A DNA stretch of 64,000 nucleotides from Sphingobium sp. (GCF_003248505.1 NZ_QFOA01000004.1:80897-144896), one strand, 5' to 3'. Numbered from the stretch's first letter, positions 9,330 to 18,889 are shown. The notes: a model not told the origin generated them from the sequence alone. A program made the numbers and translations.

Positions 9330-10661
9330 TCAGGCAACGGCTTCGATCTGAGCCGATCGGCTGGCGAAGGGAAGGCGCAACTTGGTCTGCGTTGGCGGCT
9401 TCTCCTCAAGCAGCGCCGCGGCAACGGCACCGATTACATCGACGTTCACCGCGTTCCCGAGCGCCTTGAAGGCGGCTGTCTGTGTGTCGGGTAGGTGCTT
9501 CAGGTCGCCCATGCTCTGGAGCCGTGCGCACTCCCGCATGGTCATGTAGCGGCCTTCCCAAGGGATCACGGGCACTTGGCTAGTCGTCAGAGCGACCAGG
9601 GAGGGCGCTGCGGTTGGCCTCTTCGCGCGAATGCCGGAGGCGCGGAACTGGATGATGCACTGGCTCAGGTCACGCGGGCCATCCTTCCAGTTCCACTCGA
9701 GCTTCTGGAAGCTCGGGGCAAAGCCGCGGATGGATGGGAGCCAAGGATCGATGATGGCCTTGTGGCGCTGGTAGAAGCGGCGGTTTTGCTCGATGAACTG
9801 GATCTTCCACTCCGGGAATCGAGCGTTGCCATCGCGCGCGTACGGCGGCAGCGCCTCCAGGACCTCTGCGTCGGTCATGTTGCGCAGCGGTTGCCCGAAC
9901 GAGCCGCGGAACGACCTTATTTCCGAGAGACCATGTCCAATCGGCGTGGCAGTGCGCGCGGGGTAGGTCGCGCCGAACTCCATCGCCCAGATCGGGAATG
10001 AGGGTAGCTCCGCGTCCGCTGGCAAAGCGTCCAAGAGTTGTTGCCACGCGTTGAGGTATGTCACGAACGCCAAGGGCAGCGGTTTCGCCCCGACTGGGTT
10101 CCTGTCGAGAACCGAACGGATATCGACGGCGTTGGAGTCGTGGGTTGGCTCTGGCCACTCGAACGCACTGAGGCTGCTGCGCGCGCCAACAATAATCGCG
10201 CGCTGCCGAAGCTGCGGCACTCCGAACATGTGGGGCGACATAAGGGCGGAGTCGATCTCATAGCCGAGGTCGCGCAGGCGCTGCCGGACCCTATTCCAGG
10301 TGTTACCACCATCGTGTCGCATGATGTTCGGAACGTTCTCGATTATCAGAAAGCGAGGTTCGTGCCGCTCTAGGATTTTGATCATGTAATCGAAGAGATC
10401 GCCCCATTGAGGACAGTCGAAGCCCAATTGGTCTCCGGCCTTCGAGAACGGCTGGCAGGGGAAGCCTGCGCAAAGAATGTCGTGCGCCGGCACGAGCGCA
10501 AAGGCCTCGCGGATGTCGCCATGGGGGCGAATGCCGAAGTTACGCTCGTAGAGGTCGGCCAGATTCGAGTTGAGTTCTGATGCGAAGACGCACTCGTGTC
10601 CGAGACGTTCAAGCGCCTGGTGGAACCCGCCGAGGCCCGCGAAAAGGTCAATGAACCTCAC
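9330..10661 (-). CDS. DNA (cytosine-5-)-methyltransferase
   Basis: 443 residues with the expected C5-methyltransferase motifs in order: motif I DLFAGLGGF (5-13), motif IV GFPCQPFS with catalytic Cys69, motif VI ENV (108-110), motif VIII QLRQRAIIVG and C-terminal GNAV. The target recognition region falls between VIII and IX; its specificity cannot be read. The start is GTG at 10661, overlapping the small upstream gene as GTGA (10658-10661), so translation is coupled. As the modification enzyme it should protect host DNA from the DUF262/Z1/DUF4420 effector genes downstream. Long palindromic recognition or dcm housekeeping roles are less likely given the operon. Confidence 0.93.
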   Translation of the reverse strand: MRFIDLFAGLGGFHQALERLGHECVFASELNSNLADLYERNFGIRPHGDIREAFALVPAHDILCAGFPCQPFSKAGDQLGFDCPQWGDLFDYMIKILERHEPRFLIIENVPNIMRHDGGNTWNRVRQRLRDLGYEIDSALMSPHMFGVPQLRQRAIIVGARSSLSAFEWPEPTHDSNAVDIRSVLDRNPVGAKPLPLAFVTYLNAWQQLLDALPADAELPSFPIWAMEFGATYPARTATPIGHGLSEIRSFRGSFGQPLRNMTDAEVLEALPPYARDGNARFPEWKIQFIEQNRRFYQRHKAIIDPWLPSIRGFAPSFQKLEWNWKDGPRDLSQCIIQFRASGIRAKRPTAAPSLVALTTSQVPVIPWEGRYMTMRECARLQSMGDLKHLPDTQTAAFKALGNAVNVDVIGAVAAALLEEKPPTQTKLRLPFASRSAQIEAVA

Positions 10662-10849
10662 GGTCGCCGCTCCAGTGGAAAGGTCAATTGCCTGGATGCA
10701 TGCTGTTCGAGCAGATTGCGGACGGCGAGCCGCATCACATACTGCAAATTGACGGGTGGTGTCGCGGTCGAACAGAGCTGTTGGAGCGCATCGTAGTCAG
10801 CCTGGTCGACCGACACCGTGAATCTTTTTTGGTGTTTAAGGTGTGCCAT
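10658..10849 (-). CDS. Small ribbon-helix-helix-like protein, likely operon regulator
   Basis: 63 residues from the ATG at 10849, chosen because GGGAGGA lies about ten bases upstream; a longer frame to 10900 lacks a site. The sequence has a strand (KRFTVSVD), a helix (QADYDALQQLCS) and a second helix (VMRLAVRNLLEQ), as expected for a ribbon-helix-helix DNA-binding fold. It is the first gene of the defence operon and its stop overlaps the GTG start of the methyltransferase. I infer a role like that of restriction-modification controller proteins, delaying effector expression until methylation is established. That function is not proven; a specificity or antitoxin-like role is possible. Confidence 0.7.
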   Translation of the reverse strand: MAHLKHQKRFTVSVDQADYDALQQLCSTATPPVNLQYVMRLAVRNLLEQHASRQLTFPLERRP

Positions 10850-11099
10850 GCCACTCGGTCCTCCCTGCACCATGATGCACCAAATTTCATCAAGTTGCAC
10901 GCTCTTACGACGCCCTGGCGAAATGTTGTTTCCACACGCCTTCTAGGCAGCCCAGACGGTGGCGAAGAATGCGCGCGTCGCGCCCAACCATCGGCTTAAC
11001 GGTTGGAAGGCTTATGGCTTGTCCGCACGTCAAAGCGCCAAAGTTGCTCAAGTCACCGTCGCTCGAACTGCCCCTGAAGCGCGCGAAATCTCTGTGACG

Positions 11100-12008
11100 C
11101 TAGCGAGCAAGTGTCACCGCGATCGGGCAATGGTCGGAATAATGCTTTTCGCCATTGGCATAGTGCGCCTCGGTGAAACCCGTCATGGCCGCGCCAGCGC
11201 GCCTGTCGAGTACGATATGGTCGATGAATGCATCATAGCGTGGGTCGCAGCTGGTTGGAGTGCCGGCATCGGCGAGCCTGAGATCGGCATTGGCGGGCTG
11301 GCCATCGTCGATTTCGCTCCAGAAGCGGTCGCCGGGGCTGCCCAGGCGCCGGTTCCAGTCGCCGAGTACCGCGAAGCGCTCGGGCCCAGTGGCCGCGGCA
11401 TCGATCCACGCCTCGACTGCCGGAACTTGCTGGAGGAGGACAGGGCAAGCCTTGGCCTCGCTGCCTTCGAAACAGCCCGACTTCAGATGGATCCCAAGTA
11501 GCCGGATCGGATCGTGGCCGCGTGCGCGCACGGTGATATCGATGCCCGAGCGTAGCTGGGGATTGCCGAGCATCAGTCTGGTGACGTCGGGGTTGCGATC
11601 GAAGGTGATGCCTTTCCGGATCGCAAAGCCGACAGCCTGGCGAATGAAGGCCTGGTCCGGATGCCGGCCGCCGCAGGTCCCGCTTGCTTCGCCCGGCCGT
11701 TTCTCCATCACCACCGTGTAGCGGGCGGGGTCGAAAACCCGTTCGGCCGCCTTGACGCTCTCCGCCTCCTGGAAGGCGATGACATCGGCATCGAGGCTGT
11801 CGGCGATCCGCCGCATGGCGAGATAGTCATTCGCGGCGCGTGGCTCGCAGCCGGTCCCCTCCTTCTCGGCGAGGAATTCCAAATTCCAGCTGGCGAGCTT
11901 CAGCGGCCGCGCGGCGGCGGCGGCGATTTGTGGGGGCGGGCCGGGCTGCGTTGAGCAACCGGCGAGCGCCAGCAGAATCGCGTACAGGGGAAGACGATGG
12001 GAGATCAT
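11100..12008 (-). CDS. Endonuclease/exonuclease/phosphatase-family lipoprotein
   Basis: 302 residues from the ATG at 12008 (AAGG five bases upstream). The N-terminus is a lipoprotein signal with lipobox LALAGCS. EEP-fold motifs follow: ASWNLEF, AFQEAES with the metal-binding Glu, LLGIHLKSGC, LGDWNRR and a C-terminal SDHCPIAV. The family cleaves phosphodiester or phosphoester bonds with divalent metals (DNase I, sphingomyelinase, phosphatase types). With a lipid anchor it should work in the periplasm or at the outer membrane, for example in nucleic-acid or phospholipid scavenging. It is followed by the promoter region of the defence operon on the same strand. The substrate is unknown. Confidence 0.85.
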   Translation of the reverse strand: MISHRLPLYAILLALAGCSTQPGPPPQIAAAAARPLKLASWNLEFLAEKEGTGCEPRAANDYLAMRRIADSLDADVIAFQEAESVKAAERVFDPARYTVVMEKRPGEASGTCGGRHPDQAFIRQAVGFAIRKGITFDRNPDVTRLMLGNPQLRSGIDITVRARGHDPIRLLGIHLKSGCFEGSEAKACPVLLQQVPAVEAWIDAAATGPERFAVLGDWNRRLGSPGDRFWSEIDDGQPANADLRLADAGTPTSCDPRYDAFIDHIVLDRRAGAAMTGFTEAHYANGEKHYSDHCPIAVTLAR

Positions 12009-12092
12009 ACGGCCTTGTGGCGACCACAGCGCACGTCCGCAATGCAAGAGACCACTCTTGATCTGAAGGGCGGCGAGCGACTTCAAGCAGCC

Positions 12093-15000
12093 CTAACGGA
12101 AATCCCGGGGTTTGATCTTGATGCCGTCGGTCGGCTGGCCGGGAATGATGCCAGATCCCAACCGCAAGTCCGGCACGTAGATGGTGCGCGCATCGCGTCC
12201 GAGGGTCTTGTTCGCCGGGTCGCGGGGGTCAGGCGATATCGGACTTTTGGCAACGTCTGCTCTGCTGACCCGATAGATGTCGGACACATCGCGGCGGCTG
12301 CCCACGCTTGCGAGCATCGGCGACAGATCTTCAAGCCGCTGGGCGATCAGATGGATGACCTCGCCTTCGCGTTGCACCTGGCCGCGAACGCCCATCATGG
12401 ACGAGCCGAGCACGGTGCGCCGGTTCGCCTCGAATATCTTGGTCCAGACGACGAGGTTGGCGACGTTGGTTTCGTCCTCGAGCGTGATGAACATCACGCC
12501 TTTGGCCGAGCCGGGCTTCTGCCGGACGAGCACGATCCCGGCGAGTTCGATCCACCGCCCGTCCTTGACGCTCTGCAACTGCTCGCAGGTAATCATTTTC
12601 CTCGCCCTGAGCTCGTCGCGGAGGAAGGCGAGAGGATGCGCTCGCAAGCTCAGGCCGGACGCGCGATAGTCCTCCACGACCTGCGATCCTTCGGTCATTG
12701 GCGCGAGCAGGACCTCAGGTTCCATCGCCTCGGCGAGCAGCTTGCCCGCGCGTTCGTCGGCCGCGGCGAAGAGTGGCAGAACTTCGCTTCCGAGACCTTT
12801 GACGCCCCAAAGGCCTGCGCGGCGGGAAAGGGCGAGGGACCCGAACCCATCGGCATCGCCGATACGATCCAGTGCACCGCGGCCGACATGGGCGCGTCGC
12901 TGGATCTCCTCGACGGATGAATAGGGCTGATCGCCTCGCGCGCTGACGATCGCAGCACCGTCGGCGTTGGCAAGATCGCGTACCATGCAGAGTCCCAGGC
13001 GCACCGCCATGTAGCGGCCGCTTCCCGGCTCGAGCGTGCAGTCCCAGCGGCTGTGATTGACGTCGATCGGGCGTACCTCGACGCCGTGCTGCCGTGCGTC
13101 GCGCACGATCTGCGCGGGGGCGTAGAAGCCCATGGGCTGGGCGTTGAGGAGGCTTGCGCAAAAGGCATCCGGGTGATGGCACTTCACCCAGGACGAGGCG
13201 TAGGCGATAAGGGCGAAGCTGGCGGCGTGGCTTTCGGGAAAGCCATAAGAGCCGAAGCCCTCGATCTGCTTGAAGGTCTTTTCCGCAAACTCGCGATCAT
13301 AGCCGCGCGCGACCATCCCTTCGATTAGCTTGTCCCGGAAATGCGAGACGCCGCCGGTGAGCTTGAAGGTCGCCATGGCCCGGCGGAGAAGATCCGCTTC
13401 GCTCGGGGTGAACCCCGCGCATTCGATCGCGACGCGCATCGCCTGCTCCTGAAACAAAGGCACGCCCAATGTCTTTTCGAGGACACGGCGCAGTTCGGGG
13501 GTAGGGTAGGTGACTTCCTCCTCGCCGTTGCGCCTACGTCGATAGGGATGGACCATGTCGCCCTGGATCGGGCCGGGGCGCACGATCGCGACCTGGATCA
13601 CCAGATCGTAGAAGGTCCGGGGTGCCATTAGCGGAATCGACGCCATCTGGGCGCGGCTCTCGATCTGGAAGACGCCGAGCGTGTCGGCCTTGCGGATCAT
13701 GGCGTAGGTCGCTGGGTCCTCGGCGGGGATGGTCGCGAGGTCGAGATGGACGTCCTTGTCATTGGCCATGAATTCGAACGCTCGGCGCATGCAGCTGAGC
13801 ATGCCGAGCGCGAGGACATCGACCTTCATGAACCCCAGGGCGTCGATATCGTCCTTGTCCCATTCGATAACCTGCCGATCCTCCATCGCGGCGGGTTCGA
13901 TTGGGACCAGTTCGTCGAGGCGATCCCGGGTCAGCACGAACCCGCCAGGATGCTGCGAGAGATGGCGCGGGGTGTTGATGAGCTGGCGCGCGAGTTCCAG
14001 CGTGAGCGCGAGGCGTCGGTCGCCCATATCGAGGTTCAGTTCCTCGGCGTGCTTCTCCTCGACGCCCTCGCGGCTCCAGCCCCAGACCGATGACGACAGA
14101 CCGGCGGTAATATCCTCGGAAAGTCCCAGCGCCTTGCCGACTTCGCGGACCGCGCCGCGCGCACGGTAGCGCGTCACGACGGCGGTCAGCGCGCTACGCG
14201 TCCGGCCATATGTCTCATAGATCCACTGGATCACTTCTTCCCGCCGCTCATGCTCGAAATCGACGTCGATATCGGGCGGCTCGCGGCGTTCGGCCGAGAC
14301 AAAGCGCTCGAAGAGCAGCTCGGATCGGACCGGGTCGATCGAGGTGATCCCAAGCACATAGCAGACGGCGCTGTTGGCGGCCGAACCGCGGCCCTGGCAG
14401 AGGATCTCGCGCCGCCGCGCCTCCGCCACGATCGAATGCACGGTCAGAAAATAGGGGGCATAGTCGAGGTCTGCGATGAGCTTGAGCTCATGCTCAAGCT
14501 GCTGCCGAACCTTTCCATCGATCCCCTCTGGATAGCGAACGGGTGCCTTCTCCCAGATGAGGCGCTCGAGTTCCTCCTGCGGCGTCCGCCCGGGCACCTG
14601 GATCTCATCGGGATATTGGTATTTGAGTTGTTCGAGACTGAAGGTGCAGCGCGACGCCAATTCCACGCTGCGCGCGACGGGCGAACTGTCCTTCAGATAG
14701 CGCCTGAACAGGCGCTCCATCTCCGCGCCAGTCTTGAGGTGTCGGTCCGCGAACCTCTCGCGCCGGGCGCCCAACTCATCGATCGTGCATTTCTCGCGGA
14801 TGCAGGTAACGACGTCCTGCAGCAACCGGCGATCGGGCGAATGATAGAGGACATCGCCTGTCGCGACGGTGGGGACGCGGGCGGCGGCCGCCAGCGCCGA
14901 CAGGTCGCGCAGACGGATGGCATCGCGCGGGCGGCGGCGGATCGACAAGGCCATATAGGCTCGGTCGCCGAAGATGCGGCGCGTTCGGGCGAGCGCTTCC

Positions 15001-15410
15001 TCCGTCACGGCATCGGCGCGGTCGGGCGCCAGCATCGCGATCAGCCCTTCATTCCATTCCTCGATGTCCGACCAATCGAGATGGCAGGCCCCTTTGCCGG
15101 CGCGGGCCTTGCCGACACTGAGCAAGCGACACATCCGGCCATAGGCCGCGCGGTCGGTCGGATAGACGAGCAGCGCCGTGCCATCGGTTAGATCGAGACG
15201 GCACCCGATGATGGCGCGCACGCCGGTTGTCTTCTCCGCATCCCACGCCCGGACGATACCCGCAACGCTATTGCGGTCGACGACGCCCAGCGCCGGCAGC
15301 CCCAGCAGCGCGGCGGCCGCGAACAGCTCCTCCGGCGACGACGCGCCTCTCAGGAAGCTGAAATGCGTCGTGACCTGAAGCTCGACATAAGCCGGCGCAG
15401 CTTGGCTCAT
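12093..15410 (-). CDS. dnaE2: Error-prone DNA polymerase III alpha-like subunit
   Basis: 1105 residues from the ATG at 15410, which overlaps the imuB stop as ATGA. The PHP domain lies at the N-terminus (THFSFLRGASSPEEL; LGVVDRNSVAGIVRA), then the C-family polymerase core (ILCQGRGSAANSAVCYVLG; PPDIDVDFEHERREEVIQW; DKDDIDALGFMKVDVL), helix-hairpin-helix and a C-terminal OB fold (VMFITLEDETNVANLVVW). Length and motif order are full. DnaE2 (ImuC) is the catalytic subunit of the SOS mutasome that copies damaged DNA with ImuB and ImuA. It is the last gene of the imuA-imuB-dnaE2 operon under the LexA box at 17646. Confidence 0.97.
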   Translation of the reverse strand: MSQAAPAYVELQVTTHFSFLRGASSPEELFAAAALLGLPALGVVDRNSVAGIVRAWDAEKTTGVRAIIGCRLDLTDGTALLVYPTDRAAYGRMCRLLSVGKARAGKGACHLDWSDIEEWNEGLIAMLAPDRADAVTEEALARTRRIFGDRAYMALSIRRRPRDAIRLRDLSALAAAARVPTVATGDVLYHSPDRRLLQDVVTCIREKCTIDELGARRERFADRHLKTGAEMERLFRRYLKDSSPVARSVELASRCTFSLEQLKYQYPDEIQVPGRTPQEELERLIWEKAPVRYPEGIDGKVRQQLEHELKLIADLDYAPYFLTVHSIVAEARRREILCQGRGSAANSAVCYVLGITSIDPVRSELLFERFVSAERREPPDIDVDFEHERREEVIQWIYETYGRTRSALTAVVTRYRARGAVREVGKALGLSEDITAGLSSSVWGWSREGVEEKHAEELNLDMGDRRLALTLELARQLINTPRHLSQHPGGFVLTRDRLDELVPIEPAAMEDRQVIEWDKDDIDALGFMKVDVLALGMLSCMRRAFEFMANDKDVHLDLATIPAEDPATYAMIRKADTLGVFQIESRAQMASIPLMAPRTFYDLVIQVAIVRPGPIQGDMVHPYRRRRNGEEEVTYPTPELRRVLEKTLGVPLFQEQAMRVAIECAGFTPSEADLLRRAMATFKLTGGVSHFRDKLIEGMVARGYDREFAEKTFKQIEGFGSYGFPESHAASFALIAYASSWVKCHHPDAFCASLLNAQPMGFYAPAQIVRDARQHGVEVRPIDVNHSRWDCTLEPGSGRYMAVRLGLCMVRDLANADGAAIVSARGDQPYSSVEEIQRRAHVGRGALDRIGDADGFGSLALSRRAGLWGVKGLGSEVLPLFAAADERAGKLLAEAMEPEVLLAPMTEGSQVVEDYRASGLSLRAHPLAFLRDELRARKMITCEQLQSVKDGRWIELAGIVLVRQKPGSAKGVMFITLEDETNVANLVVWTKIFEANRRTVLGSSMMGVRGQVQREGEVIHLIAQRLEDLSPMLASVGSRRDVSDIYRVSRADVAKSPISPDPRDPANKTLGRDARTIYVPDLRLGSGIIPGQPTDGIKIKPRDFR

Positions 15411-16963
15411 GCGAAGGCGCCATGGATGAACCAGCGCATGGGACCGGTCGCGGGGTTCTCGCCGTCGCCAAGCCGGAACAGCCAATAGCGCCCCCCCGTC
15501 ACGGTCTCGACCTGGTAATAGTCGCGGACGGTGTGGGGCCGCTCGGCTTCATGACCGGCATCGCGCCACCATTCGCCGTGGAGCCGCTCAGGTCCGTCAG
15601 CTCGGGTCACCCGGAAGCGCTGGCGCCGCCAGACGAACATCGCGGGAGGATGGTCGGGGAGCATGGCCGTGACGTCGATCGCCTCGGGCGGCGTCAGCAT
15701 GCGACAGGGGCGGGGAAGATCGTCGTCCCAGGCCGCGCCGCTGGCGCCTGCCAGTGCGGCGGCGGCGCTGACCGATCGCTCCGGCATCGCGCTTGCGCGC
15801 GGGGCAGAGCGATAGAGGCTGTTCTGGCCGAAGCGATTGGCGAGCGCATCGACGAGGGACGCCAGATCGGGGCCGCGGCGCGTCAAGCTTTCAAGGCCTT
15901 CGCCCTGCCTGGCCGCCATCGGCTCCACCAGCGGCGACACCAGTGTCATCGCCTCGATCCCGAGGCCGGGGTCGACGGTCTCCAGCTTGGCGCACAGGAG
16001 TTTCGCGAGATGCGGGACATCGCGCGAGGGCGCCGCCGTCCCGACGCGGATGGCTTGGTTATGGGCATCGACCCTGTGGAAAGAACAGTCGAGCCTTCGC
16101 GCACCTTTGCCGAGCCTGTTCAGTTGGTCGACGATGTCCGCGACGAGATCGTGGATCACCTGCCCGAACGCCTCCGCGGTCACGAGCGGCTCGACGAAAC
16201 GGCGGCGGGCGCGGGGGAGGGCGTCGGGAAAGATCGGGTCGATCGGCTCGGGCAGTGTTCCCAGCGCCTGGTCGAGGCGCCGATGCAGATTGCGGCCAAA
16301 CCGCTTCGCGAGCGGCCCGCGGGGCGTTCCGATCAGCTGCTCGATCCGCTCGAAACCCAGCTTCCGCAAGCCTTCGACGGCATCGGCCTCGAAGCGCAGC
16401 GATGCGATCGGCAGGAGTGCCAGCGCCTCGCGATGCTTGCCCGGCTCGATCGTGACCGGCCGCCCCGCAGGCACGTGGCGCGCCACGGCATGCGCACAGC
16501 CCGCAGTGTCGGCGACGGCGATCTGGACGGAGAGCCCGAATGCGGCAACGCGCCGATGGAGATCCTTGAGCAGCGCCCGCTCGCTGGTGAACAAATGCGC
16601 GCAGCCGGTGATGTCGAGCCAGATTCCGTCCGGCGGGTCGGGCGCGACGACCGGCGAATAACGCTGCCCGGCCCAGAGTGTGAGCCGCCGCAGGCCTTCG
16701 AAATCGGCATCGGGATCGGCGTCGACCACCTCGAGCTCCGGCGCGAACGAGCGCGCCTTAGTGATCGTCATGCCTGCCCGAATGCCAAGCGAACGCGCGG
16801 CGCCGTCCACGGACGCGACGATGCGCCGCCCATGATCGGGTATCGCCGTGATCAGTGGAATGGTGCTGGGAGACGCCGCGCCGTCAGGCGGCGACTTGGC
16901 GCTCTTCCGCCGCAGCCGGTCGGTCGACCAGTGCGGCAGGAAGACCGATACGACCCGTCGCAT
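15407..16963 (-). CDS. imuB: ImuB, Y-family-like mutasome protein
   Basis: 518 residues from the ATG at 16963. The Y-family fold is recognisable (MRRVVSVFLPHW; GIRAGMTITKARSFAPEL; WLDITGCAHLF; KLGFERIEQLIGTP), followed by a long C-terminal region. ImuB is known to lack most of the catalytic acidic residues of active Y-family polymerases and to act as the hub joining DnaE2, ImuA/RecA and the beta clamp. It overlaps imuA by 80 bp and dnaE2 by 4 bp, so the three are one transcript. I preferred the ATG at 16963 to one five codons upstream because the conserved VVSVFLPHW strand begins right after it. Confidence 0.95.
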   Translation of the reverse strand: MRRVVSVFLPHWSTDRLRRKSAKSPPDGAASPSTIPLITAIPDHGRRIVASVDGAARSLGIRAGMTITKARSFAPELEVVDADPDADFEGLRRLTLWAGQRYSPVVAPDPPDGIWLDITGCAHLFTSERALLKDLHRRVAAFGLSVQIAVADTAGCAHAVARHVPAGRPVTIEPGKHREALALLPIASLRFEADAVEGLRKLGFERIEQLIGTPRGPLAKRFGRNLHRRLDQALGTLPEPIDPIFPDALPRARRRFVEPLVTAEAFGQVIHDLVADIVDQLNRLGKGARRLDCSFHRVDAHNQAIRVGTAAPSRDVPHLAKLLCAKLETVDPGLGIEAMTLVSPLVEPMAARQGEGLESLTRRGPDLASLVDALANRFGQNSLYRSAPRASAMPERSVSAAAALAGASGAAWDDDLPRPCRMLTPPEAIDVTAMLPDHPPAMFVWRRQRFRVTRADGPERLHGEWWRDAGHEAERPHTVRDYYQVETVTGGRYWLFRLGDGENPATGPMRWFIHGAFA

Positions 16964-17615
16964 CGCACCCCTCCACAATCCAGCTATGCGGGTTGCCGCC
17001 GCGTACGCGCTCGAGCGCCACGTGCCAGCGGGCGCGTCCGAGACTGGGAATGCCCAGATCTTCGCTCGGCGACGCCGTGATCCGCCAGCGCGTCATGGCG
17101 GCGGAGCCTTCGCCCACTTCCTCGAGCTTTGCGGCGCGGCGAAAGACAAAGGCCGGCACGCCCAAGCCTTCCGCCGCAAGCTGCAGGCGCTTCGAGGCGG
17201 TCGTCGAATATTTGGTGATCTCGCCGACCACGCCGGCAACGCCCGCATGGCGGAGGCATTCCTCCATCGCGAGCAGCACATTGGCGTCGTTGCCCGCCTC
17301 GACATAGATGACGCGGTCGGGATGGAGCCCGGCAAGATGGAGGGCCGGCGCGAACAGGTCGCGCCAGCGCAGGCACCAGAAGACAGGGCCTTCGATCCGG
17401 GCAAGGATGCCGGCCAAGAAAGTGGTCGCGCTTGCGTCGTCTGCAAGGTCGGGGCTGCCGGTGATCTCGTGAAGTGCGCCGTTGGCGATTCCCCCGCCGG
17501 GCAGTCGATCGTCGATTGCGCTTAAACCAAAGGGAATCGCGTCATGACGCGCGCCCACGCCTTCGATCTGCGCGATACGCGCACGCAGATCTTCGAGGAC
17601 GGTCGATTGGCGCAT
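16884..17615 (-). CDS. imuA: ImuA, RecA-like/SulA-like mutasome protein
   Basis: 243 residues. The sequence follows the RecA-like ImuA pattern: LRARIAQIEG, FGLSAIDDRLPGGGIANGALHEITG, and FWCLRWRDLFAPALHLAGL. ImuA binds RecA and is required, with ImuB, for DnaE2-dependent mutagenesis. The start at 17615 lies 31 bp from the LexA box at 17646-17660, so this gene is the direct SOS-controlled head of the operon. The 80-bp overlap with imuB is long but the protein reads intact to its end. Nothing suggests decay. Confidence 0.93.
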   Translation of the reverse strand: MRQSTVLEDLRARIAQIEGVGARHDAIPFGLSAIDDRLPGGGIANGALHEITGSPDLADDASATTFLAGILARIEGPVFWCLRWRDLFAPALHLAGLHPDRVIYVEAGNDANVLLAMEECLRHAGVAGVVGEITKYSTTASKRLQLAAEGLGVPAFVFRRAAKLEEVGEGSAAMTRWRITASPSEDLGIPSLGRARWHVALERVRGGNPHSWIVEGCDATGRIGLPAALVDRPAAAEERQVAA

Positions 17616-17645
17616 GACATAATGAGACTCGGGAGCGGTTGATTC

Positions 17646-17660
17646 GTTCCCTTTATGTTC
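17646..17660. promoter_or_regulatory. LexA box upstream of imuA
   Basis: GTTC-CCTTTAT-GTTC is an exact match to the GTTC-N7-GTTC direct repeat bound by LexA in alphaproteobacteria. It sits 31-45 bp before the imuA ATG, where repressor binding would block the promoter, so the mutasome operon should be induced by DNA damage. Confidence 0.9.
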
Positions 17661-17770
17661 TAGTCGCAGCCAAGCAGAGTCAAGCGGTCATCGCGTCGCT
17701 GCGGAGAGAACCCCGTAAACTGCTCGTGCGGGATGGAGATCCTCGTCCGCTATCGGCCATCGTCGAATCG

Positions 17771-18700
17771 TCAGCGCATATCTTCGTATCGAACCGGGAT
17801 ATGCACCTTTGGGATGCTTTCCAGCTGTGGAACCGCACGTGTCTCACCACCCAGCGTGCGCCATTGACGTTCGCGGGCGCGGGCAGAGGAAAGCGACAAT
17901 TCCATAATGTGCGCGACGGCCATGGCAGATTTGCCCATGTCGAATAGCCGGTAGCAAACCTCGACGCCGCGCGGTGTCAGGCGGCCGCGATGATAGCGGT
18001 TCTCGGGCCAGCGCGGATGGAAATCGCCGACAAGCTCGGTGGCTTCGATCGACATCTCCTTGTTCAAAGCCTGGATCGCAGTCCGCCGCTCGCGGACGAG
18101 CTTGCGAATTCTCCGATCGAGGCGCCTGATGTCGTCGCGCAGTGCCTTCTCTGTGGCCTCGAAAAAGATTCCCCGCATGCTCATCACGCCGACATAGTGT
18201 TTGGCGATGGTGCGCTCCTCTAAAAGCCTGCGCATCGCCTCCAAGCGATCGAGCGCCTCATAGTCGTGCTCCTGCCGGTCCGGCATGTACGTGAGGTGGT
18301 CGCGAACCCAGGCGTCGGTGCTGAGGTCAGCGGTCACCTGGTCGAGATGGTGCGCGATGCTGTTCCGCCTGCCGATTAAATCGACCATCTCGCGCCGCTC
18401 GTCCGGGGTCAGCACGCCGTCTCGTACAAGGGCATCGAATGCACGCTTCACTTTCTTGCGATCGGGCACCTCCTCCTCGGCCGGGCGATCCTCGTCGTTG
18501 ACGGCATTCTTGCAGTCTCGCTGGGCGGCGACGATCTCGAGCACCTCGCGCTTCAGCTCTTCGGCATGGTAGATGATCAGGATCATCTGCAAAGCGCGGT
18601 GCCGTATCATGCAGCGTTCCAGCTCCGGCAGCCGGCCCCGCAGTGGATCGGTGTAGTGCGGCTTGCGGCCTTCCCAGAGAGGCTCTTCTCGCTGCGTCAT
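17771..18700 (-). CDS. Unknown protein with HEPN-like motif and C-terminal HTH-like region
   Basis: 309 residues, no family recognised. The middle is rich in charged helices. RRNSIAHH at about 120-130 fits the R-x4-6-H motif of HEPN RNases, and the C-terminal segment (LTPRGVEVCYRLFDMGKSAMAVAHIMELS) looks like a winged or simple helix-turn-helix that may bind nucleic acid. It diverges from the AbiE toxin-antitoxin pair with 238 bp between, and ends 110 bp before the LexA box. The location among defence-type genes makes an RNA-targeting or regulatory role possible, but this is inference from a short motif only. Confidence 0.6.
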   Translation of the reverse strand: MTQREEPLWEGRKPHYTDPLRGRLPELERCMIRHRALQMILIIYHAEELKREVLEIVAAQRDCKNAVNDEDRPAEEEVPDRKKVKRAFDALVRDGVLTPDERREMVDLIGRRNSIAHHLDQVTADLSTDAWVRDHLTYMPDRQEHDYEALDRLEAMRRLLEERTIAKHYVGVMSMRGIFFEATEKALRDDIRRLDRRIRKLVRERRTAIQALNKEMSIEATELVGDFHPRWPENRYHRGRLTPRGVEVCYRLFDMGKSAMAVAHIMELSLSSARARERQWRTLGGETRAVPQLESIPKVHIPVRYEDMR

Positions 18701-18879
18701 AGCGCTGGCGCGCCGCCGCGGTCCCAGCGGATCGGGGTGGCATTGGGTCGGTCCGGGCGACTGGCAACCGAGGCCGGCCAGGATCGTGCGAGGCCCCGAA
18801 ACCCGCAGGAATGGGCACCGTTCCGAATTCCCGGTCGCCCGCTGGCTGCATGGCTGGCCCCAAGCTCAAACGTCACCTT

Positions 18880-18889
18880 GATAATTATC
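18880..18889. promoter_or_regulatory. AT-rich palindrome upstream of abiEi
   Basis: GATAATTATC is a perfect 10-bp palindrome in GC-rich DNA, 49 bp before the antitoxin start. AbiEi antitoxins are known to autoregulate through inverted repeats, so this may be part of an operator or the promoter; only its position supports this. Confidence 0.35.

Noticed and set aside
14250..15191. 313-codon plus-strand frame inside dnaE2
   Set aside because: Antisense shadow; the minus strand has intact PHP and polymerase motifs.
15422..17080. 552-codon plus-strand frame antisense to imuB/imuA
   Set aside because: Arg/Pro/Gly-rich text without domains; mirror of conserved coding sequence in high-GC DNA.
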